Origin: Pseudomonas plecoglossicida NBRC 103162 = DSM 15088
GTDB taxonomy: Bacteria > Pseudomonadota > Gammaproteobacteria > Pseudomonadales > Pseudomonadaceae
NCBI RefSeq assembly: GCF_000730665.1
Contig: NZ_BBIV01000011.1
Span: 62,001-126,000, forward strand
Direction: 5' to 3'
Length of the DNA: 64,000 nucleotides
Shown: one piece after another, positions 8,485 through 16,330 of the stretch
Layout of the letters: every line of letters starts with the position of its first letter
Numbering within the stretch: the stretch's first letter is position 1
Notes under the pieces: model-generated
The model's database searches: none
What the model was told of the DNA's origin: nothing
The model's input: only the letters and a program-made list of their open reading frames with translations
Position numbers and translations under genes: made by a program

Positions 8485-9862
8485 GGTGCGCAACTCCAGT
8501 CGGGGCAGAGGTGTGGCGATAGGTCGAGCCGATGTGGTCGGCAGGCAGGTGAGGGTGGCGGCTGTCGAACAGCTTTTCGCGCAAGGTGCCGTCGGCGTAG
8601 GCGGTCTTGTAGCGGCCACGCTGTTGCAGTTGCGGGACCACCAGGTCGATGAAGTCTTCGAAGCTTTCAGGGGTAACGGTGCGGGTCAGGTTGAAACCGT
8701 CCAGGCCGGTTTCGTCGATCCAGGCAATCAGTTGTTCGGCGACTTGTGCCGGCGCACCGACCAGGGTCACGTAGCGTCCACCCAGAGCGTGCTGCTCCAG
8801 CAGGCGGCGGCGAGTCCAGGCGTTGTCCTGCAGCTGGCGGGTGGCCGACTGGATGGCGTTGCCTTTGCTGGCGTCGATCGGTTCATCCAGCTCATAGGCG
8901 GCAAAGTCGATCCCGGTCGACGCGGCGAAGTGCGCAACGCCCGCTTCCGGGCTGGCATGGCACAGGTATTGCGCGTACTTGGCCTGGGCCTCTTGCTCAG
9001 TGGGCGCGACGATCACCGTGATGCCCATGAACACCTTGATCGCCTGCGGGTTGCGGCCAGCCGCCTGGGCGGCGGCGCGCACCTTGTCGACCTGGGCGCG
9101 GGTCGCGGCTTTTTCCTGGCCGCTGATGAACACGCACTCGGCATGGTTGCCGGCGAAGGCCAGGCCACGCGGTGAACTGCCGGCCTGGAACAGCACCGGA
9201 GTGCGCTGCGGCGAAGGCTCGCACAGGTGGTAGCCCTCGACCTTGTAGAACTCGCCGTGGTGGCGCACCTTGCGCACTTTTTCCGGCTCGGCATACACCC
9301 GCCGCTCGCGGTCCTCGACCACCGCATCGTCGGCCCAGCTGCCTTCGAGCAGTTGGTACAGCACCTGCAGGTATTCGTCGGCCTGGTCGTAGCGGCGGTC
9401 GTGTTCCGGTTGCTGCTCCAGGCCCATGGCACGGGCGGCGCTGTCGAGGTAGCCGGTGACGATGTTCCAGCCGACCCGGCCGTTGCTCAGGTGGTCGAGC
9501 GTGGACAGGCGTCGGGCGAACAGGTACGGCGCTTCGTAGGTGAGGTTGGCGGTGAGGCCGAAGCCCAGGTGGCGGGTGGCTGCAGCCATGGCCGAAACCA
9601 GCAGCAGCGGGTCGTTGACCGGTAGCTGGATCGACTCTTTCAGCGTCACGTCCAGCGACTGGCCGTAGACGTCGTAGGTGCCGACGATGTCGGCGATGAA
9701 CAGCCCGTCGAACAGCCCGCGTTCGAGCAGGCGTGCAAGGTCGGTCCAGTAGTCCAGCGACTTGTACTGGGTCGAGGTGTCCCGCGGGTGGGTCCACAGG
9801 CCGTGGTTGATGTGCCCGATGCAGTTCATGTTGAAGGCATTGAGGAGGATTTCCCTGGCCAT
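8477..9862 (-). CDS. LLM-class flavin monooxygenase (NtaA/SnaA/DszA family)
   Basis: A 461-residue TIM-barrel enzyme of the luciferase-like group that uses reduced FMN supplied by a separate reductase. It shows the family's opening (Ala-Arg-Glu-Ile-Leu-Leu-Asn-Ala-Phe), the Asn-Ile-Val-Thr-Gly stretch near residue 140 and the C-terminal Asp-Gly-Phe-Asn segment. DszA relatives cleave C-S bonds of sulfones and related compounds. A GAGGGA ribosome binding site precedes the ATG at 9862, which overlaps the stop of sfnB1 (ATGA). No flavin reductase gene is adjacent, so the reduced flavin must come from elsewhere. The exact substrate is unknown. Confidence 0.87.
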   Translation of the reverse strand: MAREILLNAFNMNCIGHINHGLWTHPRDTSTQYKSLDYWTDLARLLERGLFDGLFIADIVGTYDVYGQSLDVTLKESIQLPVNDPLLLVSAMAAATRHLGFGLTANLTYEAPYLFARRLSTLDHLSNGRVGWNIVTGYLDSAARAMGLEQQPEHDRRYDQADEYLQVLYQLLEGSWADDAVVEDRERRVYAEPEKVRKVRHHGEFYKVEGYHLCEPSPQRTPVLFQAGSSPRGLAFAGNHAECVFISGQEKAATRAQVDKVRAAAQAAGRNPQAIKVFMGITVIVAPTEQEAQAKYAQYLCHASPEAGVAHFAASTGIDFAAYELDEPIDASKGNAIQSATRQLQDNAWTRRRLLEQHALGGRYVTLVGAPAQVAEQLIAWIDETGLDGFNLTRTVTPESFEDFIDLVVPQLQQRGRYKTAYADGTLREKLFDSRHPHLPADHIGSTYRHTSAPTGVAHHA

Positions 9863-11043
9863 CAGATGGTCCCTCGGCGGGGTGGGTTTTCGTTGTTGAG
9901 GTAGTAGTTGCCGATGGCGTGGTACTTCCAGCGCACCGGGTCGTGCAGGGTGTGCACGCGGGCGTTGCGCCAGTGGCGGTCGAGGTTGTGCTCGGCCAGG
10001 GTGGCCTGGCTGCCGGCCAGTTCGAACAGGGTGGTGCCGGCGGCCAGGGCGATCTCGGTGCTGATCGCCCGCGCCTCGGCCACGGCGATGGAAGCCGCGG
10101 CGACCGTGTCGGCGTTGCTGTCGGCCTGGGCGCGGTCGAGGTATTCACCTGCGCGCTCGAGCAAGGCCTCGGCGGCGTGCAGGCGAATGCTCAGATGGCC
10201 GAAGCTTTTCAGGGTCAGCGGATCGTCGCTGGCCTTGTCGAGGCCGGAGTCGACCCAGGGCCGGCTGCGTGTGCGCACGAAGTGCAGGGCGTCATCAAAG
10301 GCGGCGCGGGCAATGCCCGTGTCGATGGCCGCGTGAAGGATCTGCGCCAACGGGCCTACCGGCGTGGGGCGTTCGAAAGCCGACTGGAACGGCACCACGT
10401 CTTCGCTGCGCACGTACACGTTTTCGAATGCCACCGAGCCGCTGCCGGTGGTGCGTTGGCCGAAGCCGCTCCAGTCGTCGATCACCTGCAGGCCCTGGCT
10501 GTCAGCCGGGACGAAGGCCAGGTGCTGCACGCCTTGTTCGTCGATCACTGACGTCGGGATGCGCTGAGCGTAGAGGGCGCCGGTGGCGTAGAACTTGCGA
10601 CCGTCGATGCGGTAGCCGTCACCGTCGCGGGTCAGGCGGGTGGTGCGGTCGTGGGCGGTTTTCGTGCCGAGCTCGGCCAGGGCGTTGCCGAAGCGTCGGC
10701 CGGCCAGTACTTCGGCATACAGGCGCTGCTGCTGTTCGGGGGTGCCGTTTACCCTCAGTACTTCCAGGGCGTAGAAATGGTTTTGCGGAATCTGTCCGAG
10801 TGAAGCATCGGCCTGGGCGATGCGGGCAATGACCTTGGCCAGGGTGACGTTGGACACGCCCGCGCCGCCGAAGGCCTTGGGCACGCTGATGGCCCACAGG
10901 CCGCTGCGGGTGAACAGGTCCAGTTCGGGGTGCGGCAGGCGTCGTTCGCGGTCGCGCTGGGGGCTGTCGCGGCGCAGTTGCTGGGCGAGTTCTTCGGCGA
11001 TGGCCAGGGCTTGGGTGTCGCTGGTGATGATCGATGTTGTCAT
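9862..11043 (-). CDS. SfnB/DszC-family flavin-dependent oxidoreductase (copy 1)
   Basis: A 393-residue protein of the acyl-CoA dehydrogenase fold, in the branch that includes SfnB and DszC, flavin monooxygenases or oxidoreductases for organosulfur compounds. The Phe-Gly-Gly-Ala-Gly segment, the Trp-Ser-Gly-Phe-Gly-Gln-Arg-Thr-Thr-Gly-Ser-Gly motif in the middle domain and the C-terminal His-Trp-Arg-Asn-Ala-Arg-Val-His-Thr-Leu-His-Asp motif are typical. The start at 11043 (Met-Thr-Thr-Ser-Ile-Ile) is chosen over an upstream in-frame start at 11082 that reads through intergenic sequence. It is a diverged tandem copy of the next gene and is coupled by ATGA to the monooxygenase. Confidence 0.87.
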   Translation of the reverse strand: MTTSIITSDTQALAIAEELAQQLRRDSPQRDRERRLPHPELDLFTRSGLWAISVPKAFGGAGVSNVTLAKVIARIAQADASLGQIPQNHFYALEVLRVNGTPEQQQRLYAEVLAGRRFGNALAELGTKTAHDRTTRLTRDGDGYRIDGRKFYATGALYAQRIPTSVIDEQGVQHLAFVPADSQGLQVIDDWSGFGQRTTGSGSVAFENVYVRSEDVVPFQSAFERPTPVGPLAQILHAAIDTGIARAAFDDALHFVRTRSRPWVDSGLDKASDDPLTLKSFGHLSIRLHAAEALLERAGEYLDRAQADSNADTVAAASIAVAEARAISTEIALAAGTTLFELAGSQATLAEHNLDRHWRNARVHTLHDPVRWKYHAIGNYYLNNENPPRRGTI

Positions 11044-11075
11044 GGTGTTCTCCGGGGCCTTGGGGGCCGCTGTGC

Positions 11076-11171
11076 GGCCCAATCGCCGGCAAGCCGGCTC
11101 CCACAGGTACAGCGCTGATCTCGACTGGTGTGGGATCTCTGTGGGAGCTGGCTTGCCAGCGATTGGGCTGC
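11076..11171. repeat. REP element pair inside an operon
   Basis: Two inverted REP copies (about 11076-11107 and 11140-11171) sit in the 149-base gap between the two sfnB-like genes. The second copy has paired changes (AGCTGG/CCAGCG) that keep the stem. A REP hairpin inside an operon may give the upstream message extra stability or reduce read-through. Confidence 0.85.
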
Positions 11172-11192
11172 ACAGCAGCCCCGAGGCCAGAA

Positions 11193-12434
11193 TCAGATCC
11201 AGGAATGCCGCGCCGGCAAGGTCCCGTTGAGGTAGTAGGCGCCCACCGCGTGATACTTCCAGCGCACCGGGTCATGCAGGGTGTGCACCCGGGCATTGCG
11301 CCAGTGGCGGTCGAGGTTGAATTCGGCGAGGGTGGCGCGGCTGCCGGCCAGTTCGAACAGCTTCTCGCTGGCCTGCAGGGAAATCTCGGTGGTCAGCACC
11401 TTGGCCTCGGCCACGGCAATCGAGGCGCGGGCTGCCGATGCGGCATCGATCGGTGCCGCGTTCACTTCGTCGAGCACCCGCGCCGCCTTGCGCAGCAGCG
11501 CCTGGGCCGCATGCAGTTCGAGTTTCAGGCGGCCGATGTCGGCAATCACGTAAGGGTCGTCGCTGGCCCGCTCGACCTTGGCCTCGATCCATGGACGCGA
11601 TCTTTCACGCACGAAGTGAATGGCGTCATCGATCGCCGCTTCGGCGATGCCGGCATCGATGGCGGCCTGGATCAACTGCGAGCCGGCGCCCTGGATGTTC
11701 GGCACGTCACGCTGGCGCCAGTTGTCGATCACCAGTTCCGCGTCGACCGGGACCTGGTCGAGCAGCACGGTGCCGCTGGCGGTGGTGCGTTGGCCAAAGC
11801 CCGACCAGTCATCGACGATACGCAGCCCCGGCGAGCCCCGGCGGACGAATGCCAGGCGCTGGCGGCCCTCGTCGTCCAGGGCCTTGACCGCGACCCAGTG
11901 GGCGAACAGCGCGCCGGTGGAATAGAACTTCTCACCGCTGATGCGATAGCCAGCGCCTGTCCGGGTGATTCGCGCCTTCAGGGTCAGGGTGTCCTTGGTG
12001 CCGCGCTCCGGTCCGGCATTGCCGATGCGCCAGCCGTCGAGCACGTTGCGGAAGATCACTGCCTGTTGCGCCTCGGTAGCGGTCAGGCGCAGCAGCTGCA
12101 GCATGCCGAACTGGTTCTGCGGAATCTGCCCCAGCGCCGGGTCGGCGGCGCTGATGATGCGGAACACGTCGGCGATGGTTTCGAACGAGACGTCGGGGCC
12201 GCCATGGGCCTTGGGCACGCTGATGCTGCCCAGGCCGCTGCGGGTGAACTGCTCGATCTCGGCCCAAGGGAGCTTGCGTTGCTGGTCGCGGCGGGCGGCT
12301 TGCTCGCGGGCGACTGCGGCCAGGTTGTGGGCGGCTTGCAGGGCTTCGGCGTCGTTGCGCAGAACCTGGGCCTGCAGCAGCAGGGGCGAGCTGTCGAGGT
12401 CGCTGTGGAATTGGGTTTTTGGCAGGGTGGACAT
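11193..12434 (-). CDS. SfnB/DszC-family flavin-dependent oxidoreductase (copy 2)
   Basis: A 413-residue acyl-CoA-dehydrogenase-fold protein and the first gene of the sulfur operon. It shares with copy 1 the Trp-Ser-Gly-Phe-Gly-Gln-Arg-Thr-Thr-Ala-Ser-Gly motif, the Ala-Glu-Ala-Lys/Arg segment and the closing Lys-Tyr-His-Ala-Val-Gly-Ala-Tyr-Tyr-Leu-Asn, while the N-terminal thirds differ clearly. Two such copies in a row suggest either two related substrates or a heteromeric enzyme. A GAGG lies about ten bases before the ATG at 12434. The AT-rich promoter region upstream fits control by sulfur supply. Confidence 0.87.
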   Translation of the reverse strand: MSTLPKTQFHSDLDSSPLLLQAQVLRNDAEALQAAHNLAAVAREQAARRDQQRKLPWAEIEQFTRSGLGSISVPKAHGGPDVSFETIADVFRIISAADPALGQIPQNQFGMLQLLRLTATEAQQAVIFRNVLDGWRIGNAGPERGTKDTLTLKARITRTGAGYRISGEKFYSTGALFAHWVAVKALDDEGRQRLAFVRRGSPGLRIVDDWSGFGQRTTASGTVLLDQVPVDAELVIDNWRQRDVPNIQGAGSQLIQAAIDAGIAEAAIDDAIHFVRERSRPWIEAKVERASDDPYVIADIGRLKLELHAAQALLRKAARVLDEVNAAPIDAASAARASIAVAEAKVLTTEISLQASEKLFELAGSRATLAEFNLDRHWRNARVHTLHDPVRWKYHAVGAYYLNGTLPARHSWI

Positions 12435-12504
12435 CAGTACCGAACCTCACAAAGTGGATGCGTCGCTTCAGCTGATGCGACAAGCGTTTGCTGGTCCGGT
12501 GGTC

Positions 12505-12560
12505 CGGTTCATATATCGTAATGATTTGTTAAAAGTTTATAAACTAACCTTTTGGAATAT
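12505..12560 (-). promoter_or_regulatory. AT-rich upstream region of the sfnB operon
   Basis: About 50 bases of AT-rich DNA (with TTTATAAAC and GATATATG on the coding strand) stand out from GC-rich surroundings before sfnB2. Similar patches precede tcyJ, tauA, lsfA and ssuA, so a shared activator such as CysB is plausible; the exact boundaries are not defined. Confidence 0.4.
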
Positions 12561-12591
12561 GCATAGAAGTGGGTTTTTTGGTGAATCAGAT

Positions 12592-12623
12592 GGCCCTATC
12601 GCCGGCTTGCCGGCGATGAGGCC
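12592..12623. repeat. Solitary REP palindrome
   Basis: A single near-perfect palindrome (GGCCctATCGCCGGC, TT, GCCGGCGATgaGGCC) between the end of tcyN and the sfnB2 promoter region. Confidence 0.85.
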
Positions 12624-12629
12624 AGTGAA

Positions 12630-13388
12630 TTATTCGGAAGCTGCGGTACCGAGAAACTTGCGCAGAAACTGCCGGGTCCGCTCTTCCCTGGGGTTGGCAA
12701 ACAGCGCCTTGGCTTCGCCCTGCTCGACGATCACCCCCTTGTCGAAGAAGATCACCCGGTTCGCCACATCCCGGGCAAAGCTCATCTCGTGGGTGACGAT
12801 GATCATGGTGCGTTTTTCCTCGGCCAGCCCTCGGATGGTCGCCAGGACTTCGCCGACCAGCTCCGGGTCGAGCGCCGAGGTGGGTTCGTCGAAGAGGATC
12901 ACCTCAGGCTCCATGGCCAAGGCCCGGGCGATGGCCACGCGCTGCTGCTGGCCACCGGAAAGCCGCCGGGGGTAGGCGTCTTCCTTGCCCGCCAGGCCGA
13001 CCTTGGCCAGCAACCGCCGGCCGAGTTCGAGGGCCTGCTCGCGGGGCGTCTTCTTGACGATCACCGGCCCTTCGATGACGTTCTCCAGGGCCGTGCGATG
13101 GGGGAACAGGTTGAAGTTCTGGAACACGAACCCGGCCTGCTGGCGCAAACGGCGGATCGCGCTCTGCTGGCTGCCCAGCGGGCGGTTGGCATCGATGCTG
13201 ATGTCGCCGATGCGAATGAGCCCGGCGTCCGGGGTTTCCAGCAGGTTCAGGCAGCGCAGGAAGGTGGTCTTGCCCGAGCCGCTGGGGCCGATGATGGCCA
13301 CCACTTCGCCGGGCTGCACGGTCAGGTCGATGCCGCTGAGCACGGTCTGGCCCTTGAACTGCTTGGTCAGGCCTTCTACGACGATCAT
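12630..13388 (-). CDS. tcyN: Cystine-type amino acid ABC transporter ATP-binding protein
   Basis: A 252-residue polar amino acid ABC ATPase. Walker [10 protein letters not shown] (34-42), signature Leu-Ser-Gly-Gly-Gln-Gln-Gln-Arg and Walker B Ile-Leu-Phe-Asp-Glu are intact. The ATG at 13388 opens Met-Ile-Val-Val-Glu-Gly-Leu; longer readings in the same frame only run antisense into neighbouring sequence. It follows the permease by two bases and ends the tcyJ-tcyL-tcyN operon. The cystine assignment rests on the binding protein's likeness to FliY/TcyJ and on the divergent epsC gene. Confidence 0.88.
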   Translation of the reverse strand: MIVVEGLTKQFKGQTVLSGIDLTVQPGEVVAIIGPSGSGKTTFLRCLNLLETPDAGLIRIGDISIDANRPLGSQQSAIRRLRQQAGFVFQNFNLFPHRTALENVIEGPVIVKKTPREQALELGRRLLAKVGLAGKEDAYPRRLSGGQQQRVAIARALAMEPEVILFDEPTSALDPELVGEVLATIRGLAEEKRTMIIVTHEMSFARDVANRVIFFDKGVIVEQGEAKALFANPREERTRQFLRKFLGTAASE

Positions 13389-13390
13389 CT

Positions 13391-14059
13391 TCAGTGCTCC
13401 TGGTCGTGCTGGTTGACGCGCGCTTCCATGCGGTTCTGGAAGTGCGCAAGGATGCTGCAGAGGATCCAGTAGATCACCGCAACCGCCAGGTACATGGTGA
13501 ACACCTCGAAGGTACGCGCCGTGATCAGCTGCGCCTGACGGAACAGTTCGGGCACCTGGATGGTCGCCGCCAGGGCGGTGTCCTTGACCAGCGAGATGAA
13601 GCTGTTCCCCAGCGGCGGCAGCGCGGTGCGCAGGGCCTGGGGCAGGATGGTGCGGCGCATGGCCTGGGTGCGGGTCATGCCGATACTGGCGCAGGCCTCC
13701 CACTGTCCACGGTCGATGGACGAGATCGCTGCCCGAAGGATTTCGCAGATGTAGGCGGCCATGTTCAGCGACAGGCCGATCAGCGAGGCCGGGATCGGGT
13801 CGAGCTCGATGCCGATCTGCGGCATGCCGAAGTAGATCACGAACAGCTGCACCAGCAGCGGCGTGCCACGGAAGAACGAGACGTAGATGCGTGCCAGCCA
13901 GTTCAGCGGCAGGATCCTCGACAGCCGCATGAGTGCCAGGGCAAAGCCCAGCACCAGGCCGAAGAACATCCCGCCGACACTGAGCAGCACCGTGTAACCC
14001 GCGCCCTTCAGCAAGAAGGGCGTGGAGTCGGCAACCAGTTGCAGGCTTTCAGCGATCAT
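13391..14059 (-). CDS. tcyL: Cystine-type amino acid ABC transporter permease
   Basis: A 222-residue inner-membrane permease of the His/Glu/Gln/Arg/opine family with about five hydrophobic segments and the family motif Ser-Phe-Phe-Arg-Gly-Thr-Pro-Leu-Leu-Val-Gln near residues 62-72. The coupling loop (Glu-Ala-Cys-Ala-Ser-Ile-Gly) near 140 faces the ATPase. Its start overlaps the tcyJ stop by four bases, so the two are translated together. A single permease gene implies a homodimer in the membrane. Confidence 0.88.
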   Translation of the reverse strand: MIAESLQLVADSTPFLLKGAGYTVLLSVGGMFFGLVLGFALALMRLSRILPLNWLARIYVSFFRGTPLLVQLFVIYFGMPQIGIELDPIPASLIGLSLNMAAYICEILRAAISSIDRGQWEACASIGMTRTQAMRRTILPQALRTALPPLGNSFISLVKDTALAATIQVPELFRQAQLITARTFEVFTMYLAVAVIYWILCSILAHFQNRMEARVNQHDQEH

Positions 14060-14850
14060 TGGGTGACATCGGCACCGAAGTACTTCTCGGACAGCTTGGC
14101 CAGCGTGCCGTCAGCCTTGAGCTTGTCGATGGCCTTGTTGATGGCCGCCAGCAGTTCAGGCTCGCCCTTGCGCAGGGCCACGCCGCTTTCCAGGCGCGAG
14201 AAGGCATCGCCGGCAAGTTCGGTGTCCTTGGCTTTCTGCGCGTATTCCAGCGCGGCCAGGCGGTCGATCAGGATGGCGTCGATGCGGCCGTTGCGCAGGT
14301 CTGCAAACTTGCTCGGGTCATCCTCGTAGGTACGCACTTCTGCTTTCGGTACGTCCTGTTTGACCCATTGCTCGTAGTTGGTACCCAGGCCCACGCCGAC
14401 CTTCTTGCCTGCCAGGTCCTGTGCACTCTTGATGTTCAGTTGATCGGCTTTCTTCTTCAGGATCAGCGCCTGGATGCCGGAGACGGTGTAGGGCTCGGAG
14501 AAGTCGTACTTCTTCTTGCGCTCCTCGGAAATGGTCACCTGGTTGACCACCACGTCCAGGCGCTTGGATTCCAGCGCGGCGAGAATGCCGTCCCACTTGG
14601 TCGGCTGGATCTTGGCCTTGACCCCCAGCTCCTTGGCTAGCAGCTCCGACAGCTCGACTTCGAAGCCGGCCAGCTTACCGTTTTCATCCTGGAAGCTGAA
14701 CGGTGGGTAGGTGCCTTCGAGGCCGACGTTGATCACGCCTTTTTCCTGGATGGTCTTCAATTGCTCACCAGCGAATGCCTGGCCGAGCAGGCCGGCGCCC
14801 AGGAGGATGGCCAGGCTGGCGTTGAGTAGCGGTTTGGCGAATTTCGACAT
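14056..14850 (-). CDS. tcyJ: Cystine-type periplasmic substrate-binding protein
   Basis: A 264-residue periplasmic binding protein with a signal peptide ending Gly-Gln-Ala-Phe-Ala (about 27) and a mature start Gly-Glu-Gln-Leu. The sequence Gly-Leu-Glu-Gly-Thr-Tyr-Pro-Pro-Phe-Ser-Phe-Gln is the ligand-pocket opening of the FliY/TcyJ cystine-binding group. It is the first gene of the importer operon and is divergent from epsC, which makes O-acetylserine, the acceptor for sulfide in cysteine synthesis. A sound sigma-70 promoter lies just upstream, preceded by an AT-rich box. Confidence 0.88.
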   Translation of the reverse strand: MSKFAKPLLNASLAILLGAGLLGQAFAGEQLKTIQEKGVINVGLEGTYPPFSFQDENGKLAGFEVELSELLAKELGVKAKIQPTKWDGILAALESKRLDVVVNQVTISEERKKKYDFSEPYTVSGIQALILKKKADQLNIKSAQDLAGKKVGVGLGTNYEQWVKQDVPKAEVRTYEDDPSKFADLRNGRIDAILIDRLAALEYAQKAKDTELAGDAFSRLESGVALRKGEPELLAAINKAIDKLKADGTLAKLSEKYFGADVTQ

Positions 14851-14888
14851 GTCAGGCCCCGCGCTTGTTGTGGAAGTAGTGGGTGGCG

Positions 14889-14955
14889 ACTATAGAGTTG
14901 GCTTCATAGGCCAGGAAATAATAAAAACTTATTTTGTTATTCTATTTAAGAAAAA
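14889..14955 (-). promoter_or_regulatory. tcyJ promoter with AT-rich activator box
   Basis: On the minus strand a -35 TTCCTG (14912-14917) and a -10 TATAGT (14889-14894) are spaced by 17 bases. Immediately upstream of the -35, about 14918-14955, the sequence is almost pure A/T, the usual place for a CysB-type activator site. The activator is inferred. Confidence 0.5.
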
Positions 14956-15121
14956 ATTTGGCATTTCGGCTGTGTTGAGGGTAGGCGAGGTTGCCCGGTT
15001 CGTCATCGCGCCTTATGCCCGACTTAGCGCAGGATGGAATAAAGCGTTGTTTTTTCCAAGGGACGGATTTGCCGTAGAGTGGAATGCAAAACCACAGATT
15101 GCCCCCTGGCAGGAGAACCCC

Positions 15122-16054
15122 GTGAGCGAACAACCATCATCCGCCCATTGGCAGTTGCAGAGCATCGTCAGCGGCCTGCGCGGTGCCCGTGAGCAGTGGC
15201 GCAGCCGCAATGGCCGCAGCATCGGCGAACAGGGCGGGCGCGAGTTGCCCTCGCGCGAGGCCATGCGGCAAATCCTCGAGCAACTGTGCGGCGCGCTGTT
15301 TCCGATGCGCCTGGGGCCGGTGGACCTGCGCGAGGAAAGCGAGGACTTCTACGTCGGCCATACCCTCGATGCGGCGCTGACCGCACTGCTTGCCCAGGCG
15401 CGCCTGGAGCTGCGCTATGCCGCCCGCCAGAGCAAGGGCGATGTGGCTGGTGTCGAAGGCCAGGCCCTGCGCCTGATCCAGGACTTCGCTGCGGCGCTGC
15501 CTGGCCTTCGGGTGTTGCTCGATACCGACGTGCTGGCGGCCTACCACGGTGACCCGGCGGCGCGTAGTGTCGATGAAGTGCTGCTGTGCTACCCGGGGAT
15601 TCTGGCGATCATCCATCACCGCCTGGCCCACCACCTGTACCAGGCCGGGTTGCCGTTGCTGGCGCGGATCAGTTCGGAGCTGGCGCATTCGGCCACCGGC
15701 ATCGACATCCACCCCGGCGCGCAGATCGGCCCGAGTTTCTTCATCGACCATGGCACCGGTGTGGTGATCGGCGAGACGGCGATCATCGGCGAGCGCGTGC
15801 GCATCTACCAGGCCGTGACCCTGGGCGCCAAGCGTTTCCCCAGCGACGAGTCGGGGACGCTGCACAAGGGCCTGCCGCGCCATCCGATCGTCGAGGATGA
15901 TGTGGTGATCTATGCGGGGGCGACCATCCTTGGGCGTATTACCATCGGCAAGGGTTCGACCATTGGTGGCAATGTGTGGCTGACCCGCAGCGTGCCGGCC
16001 GACAGCAACATCACCCAGGCGAACTTGCAGCTGGATTGTCAGGACAAGAACTGA
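15122..16054 (+). CDS. epsC: Serine O-acetyltransferase EpsC
   Basis: A 310-residue enzyme that acetylates L-serine with acetyl-CoA to O-acetylserine, the first committed step of cysteine synthesis. The C-terminal half has the left-handed beta-helix of hexapeptide transferases, with the catalytic-region segments Asp-Ile-His-Pro-Gly-Ala and Ile-Asp-His-Gly-Thr-Gly. The N-terminal helical part is longer than in CysE and matches the EpsC type. The start is a GTG at 15122 with AGGAG (15110-15114) upstream; the nearby ATG at 15084 is out of frame. It is divergent from tcyJ and followed by a REP pair instead of a terminator. Confidence 0.9.
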   Translation: MSEQPSSAHWQLQSIVSGLRGAREQWRSRNGRSIGEQGGRELPSREAMRQILEQLCGALFPMRLGPVDLREESEDFYVGHTLDAALTALLAQARLELRYAARQSKGDVAGVEGQALRLIQDFAAALPGLRVLLDTDVLAAYHGDPAARSVDEVLLCYPGILAIIHHRLAHHLYQAGLPLLARISSELAHSATGIDIHPGAQIGPSFFIDHGTGVVIGETAIIGERVRIYQAVTLGAKRFPSDESGTLHKGLPRHPIVEDDVVIYAGATILGRITIGKGSTIGGNVWLTRSVPADSNITQANLQLDCQDKN

Positions 16055-16063
16055 GTTCCTTGC

Positions 16064-16159
16064 CGGCCCTATCGCCGGCAAGCCGGCTCCTACACTTACC
16101 CCACAGCAGTCAGGTTCGGTGGCGACTCTGTGGGAGCCGGCTTGCCGGCGATGGGGCCG
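16064..16159. repeat. REP element pair
   Basis: Two inverted REP copies at about 16064-16095 and 16128-16159, just after epsC and before the BCCT transporter. Confidence 0.85.
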
Positions 16160-16217
16160 GTACAGGTCTGCACCGATCAGCTCCCCGGTTCGCATTGAAT
16201 GCCAATCCATGTTTAAC

Positions 16218-16233
16218 TTGAACGCTTGTTCAA
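16218..16233 (+). promoter_or_regulatory. Possible TetR/BetI-like operator
   Basis: TTGAACGCTTGTTCAA is an inverted repeat (TTGAAC, four bases, GTTCAA) about 100 bases before the BCCT start codon. It resembles BetI operators, which contain GAACG and CAAT elements. No betI gene is in the window, so the regulator is a guess. Confidence 0.35.
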
Positions 16234-16330
16234 TGAAAAACGCTGGTCCGCTGCCGGTGTTCAACAGGAGGATTCCTTTGCTGAACCCGTTCAATCCGTA
16301 CCTCACGTCGATCGACGAGGTGCCTGTTCC

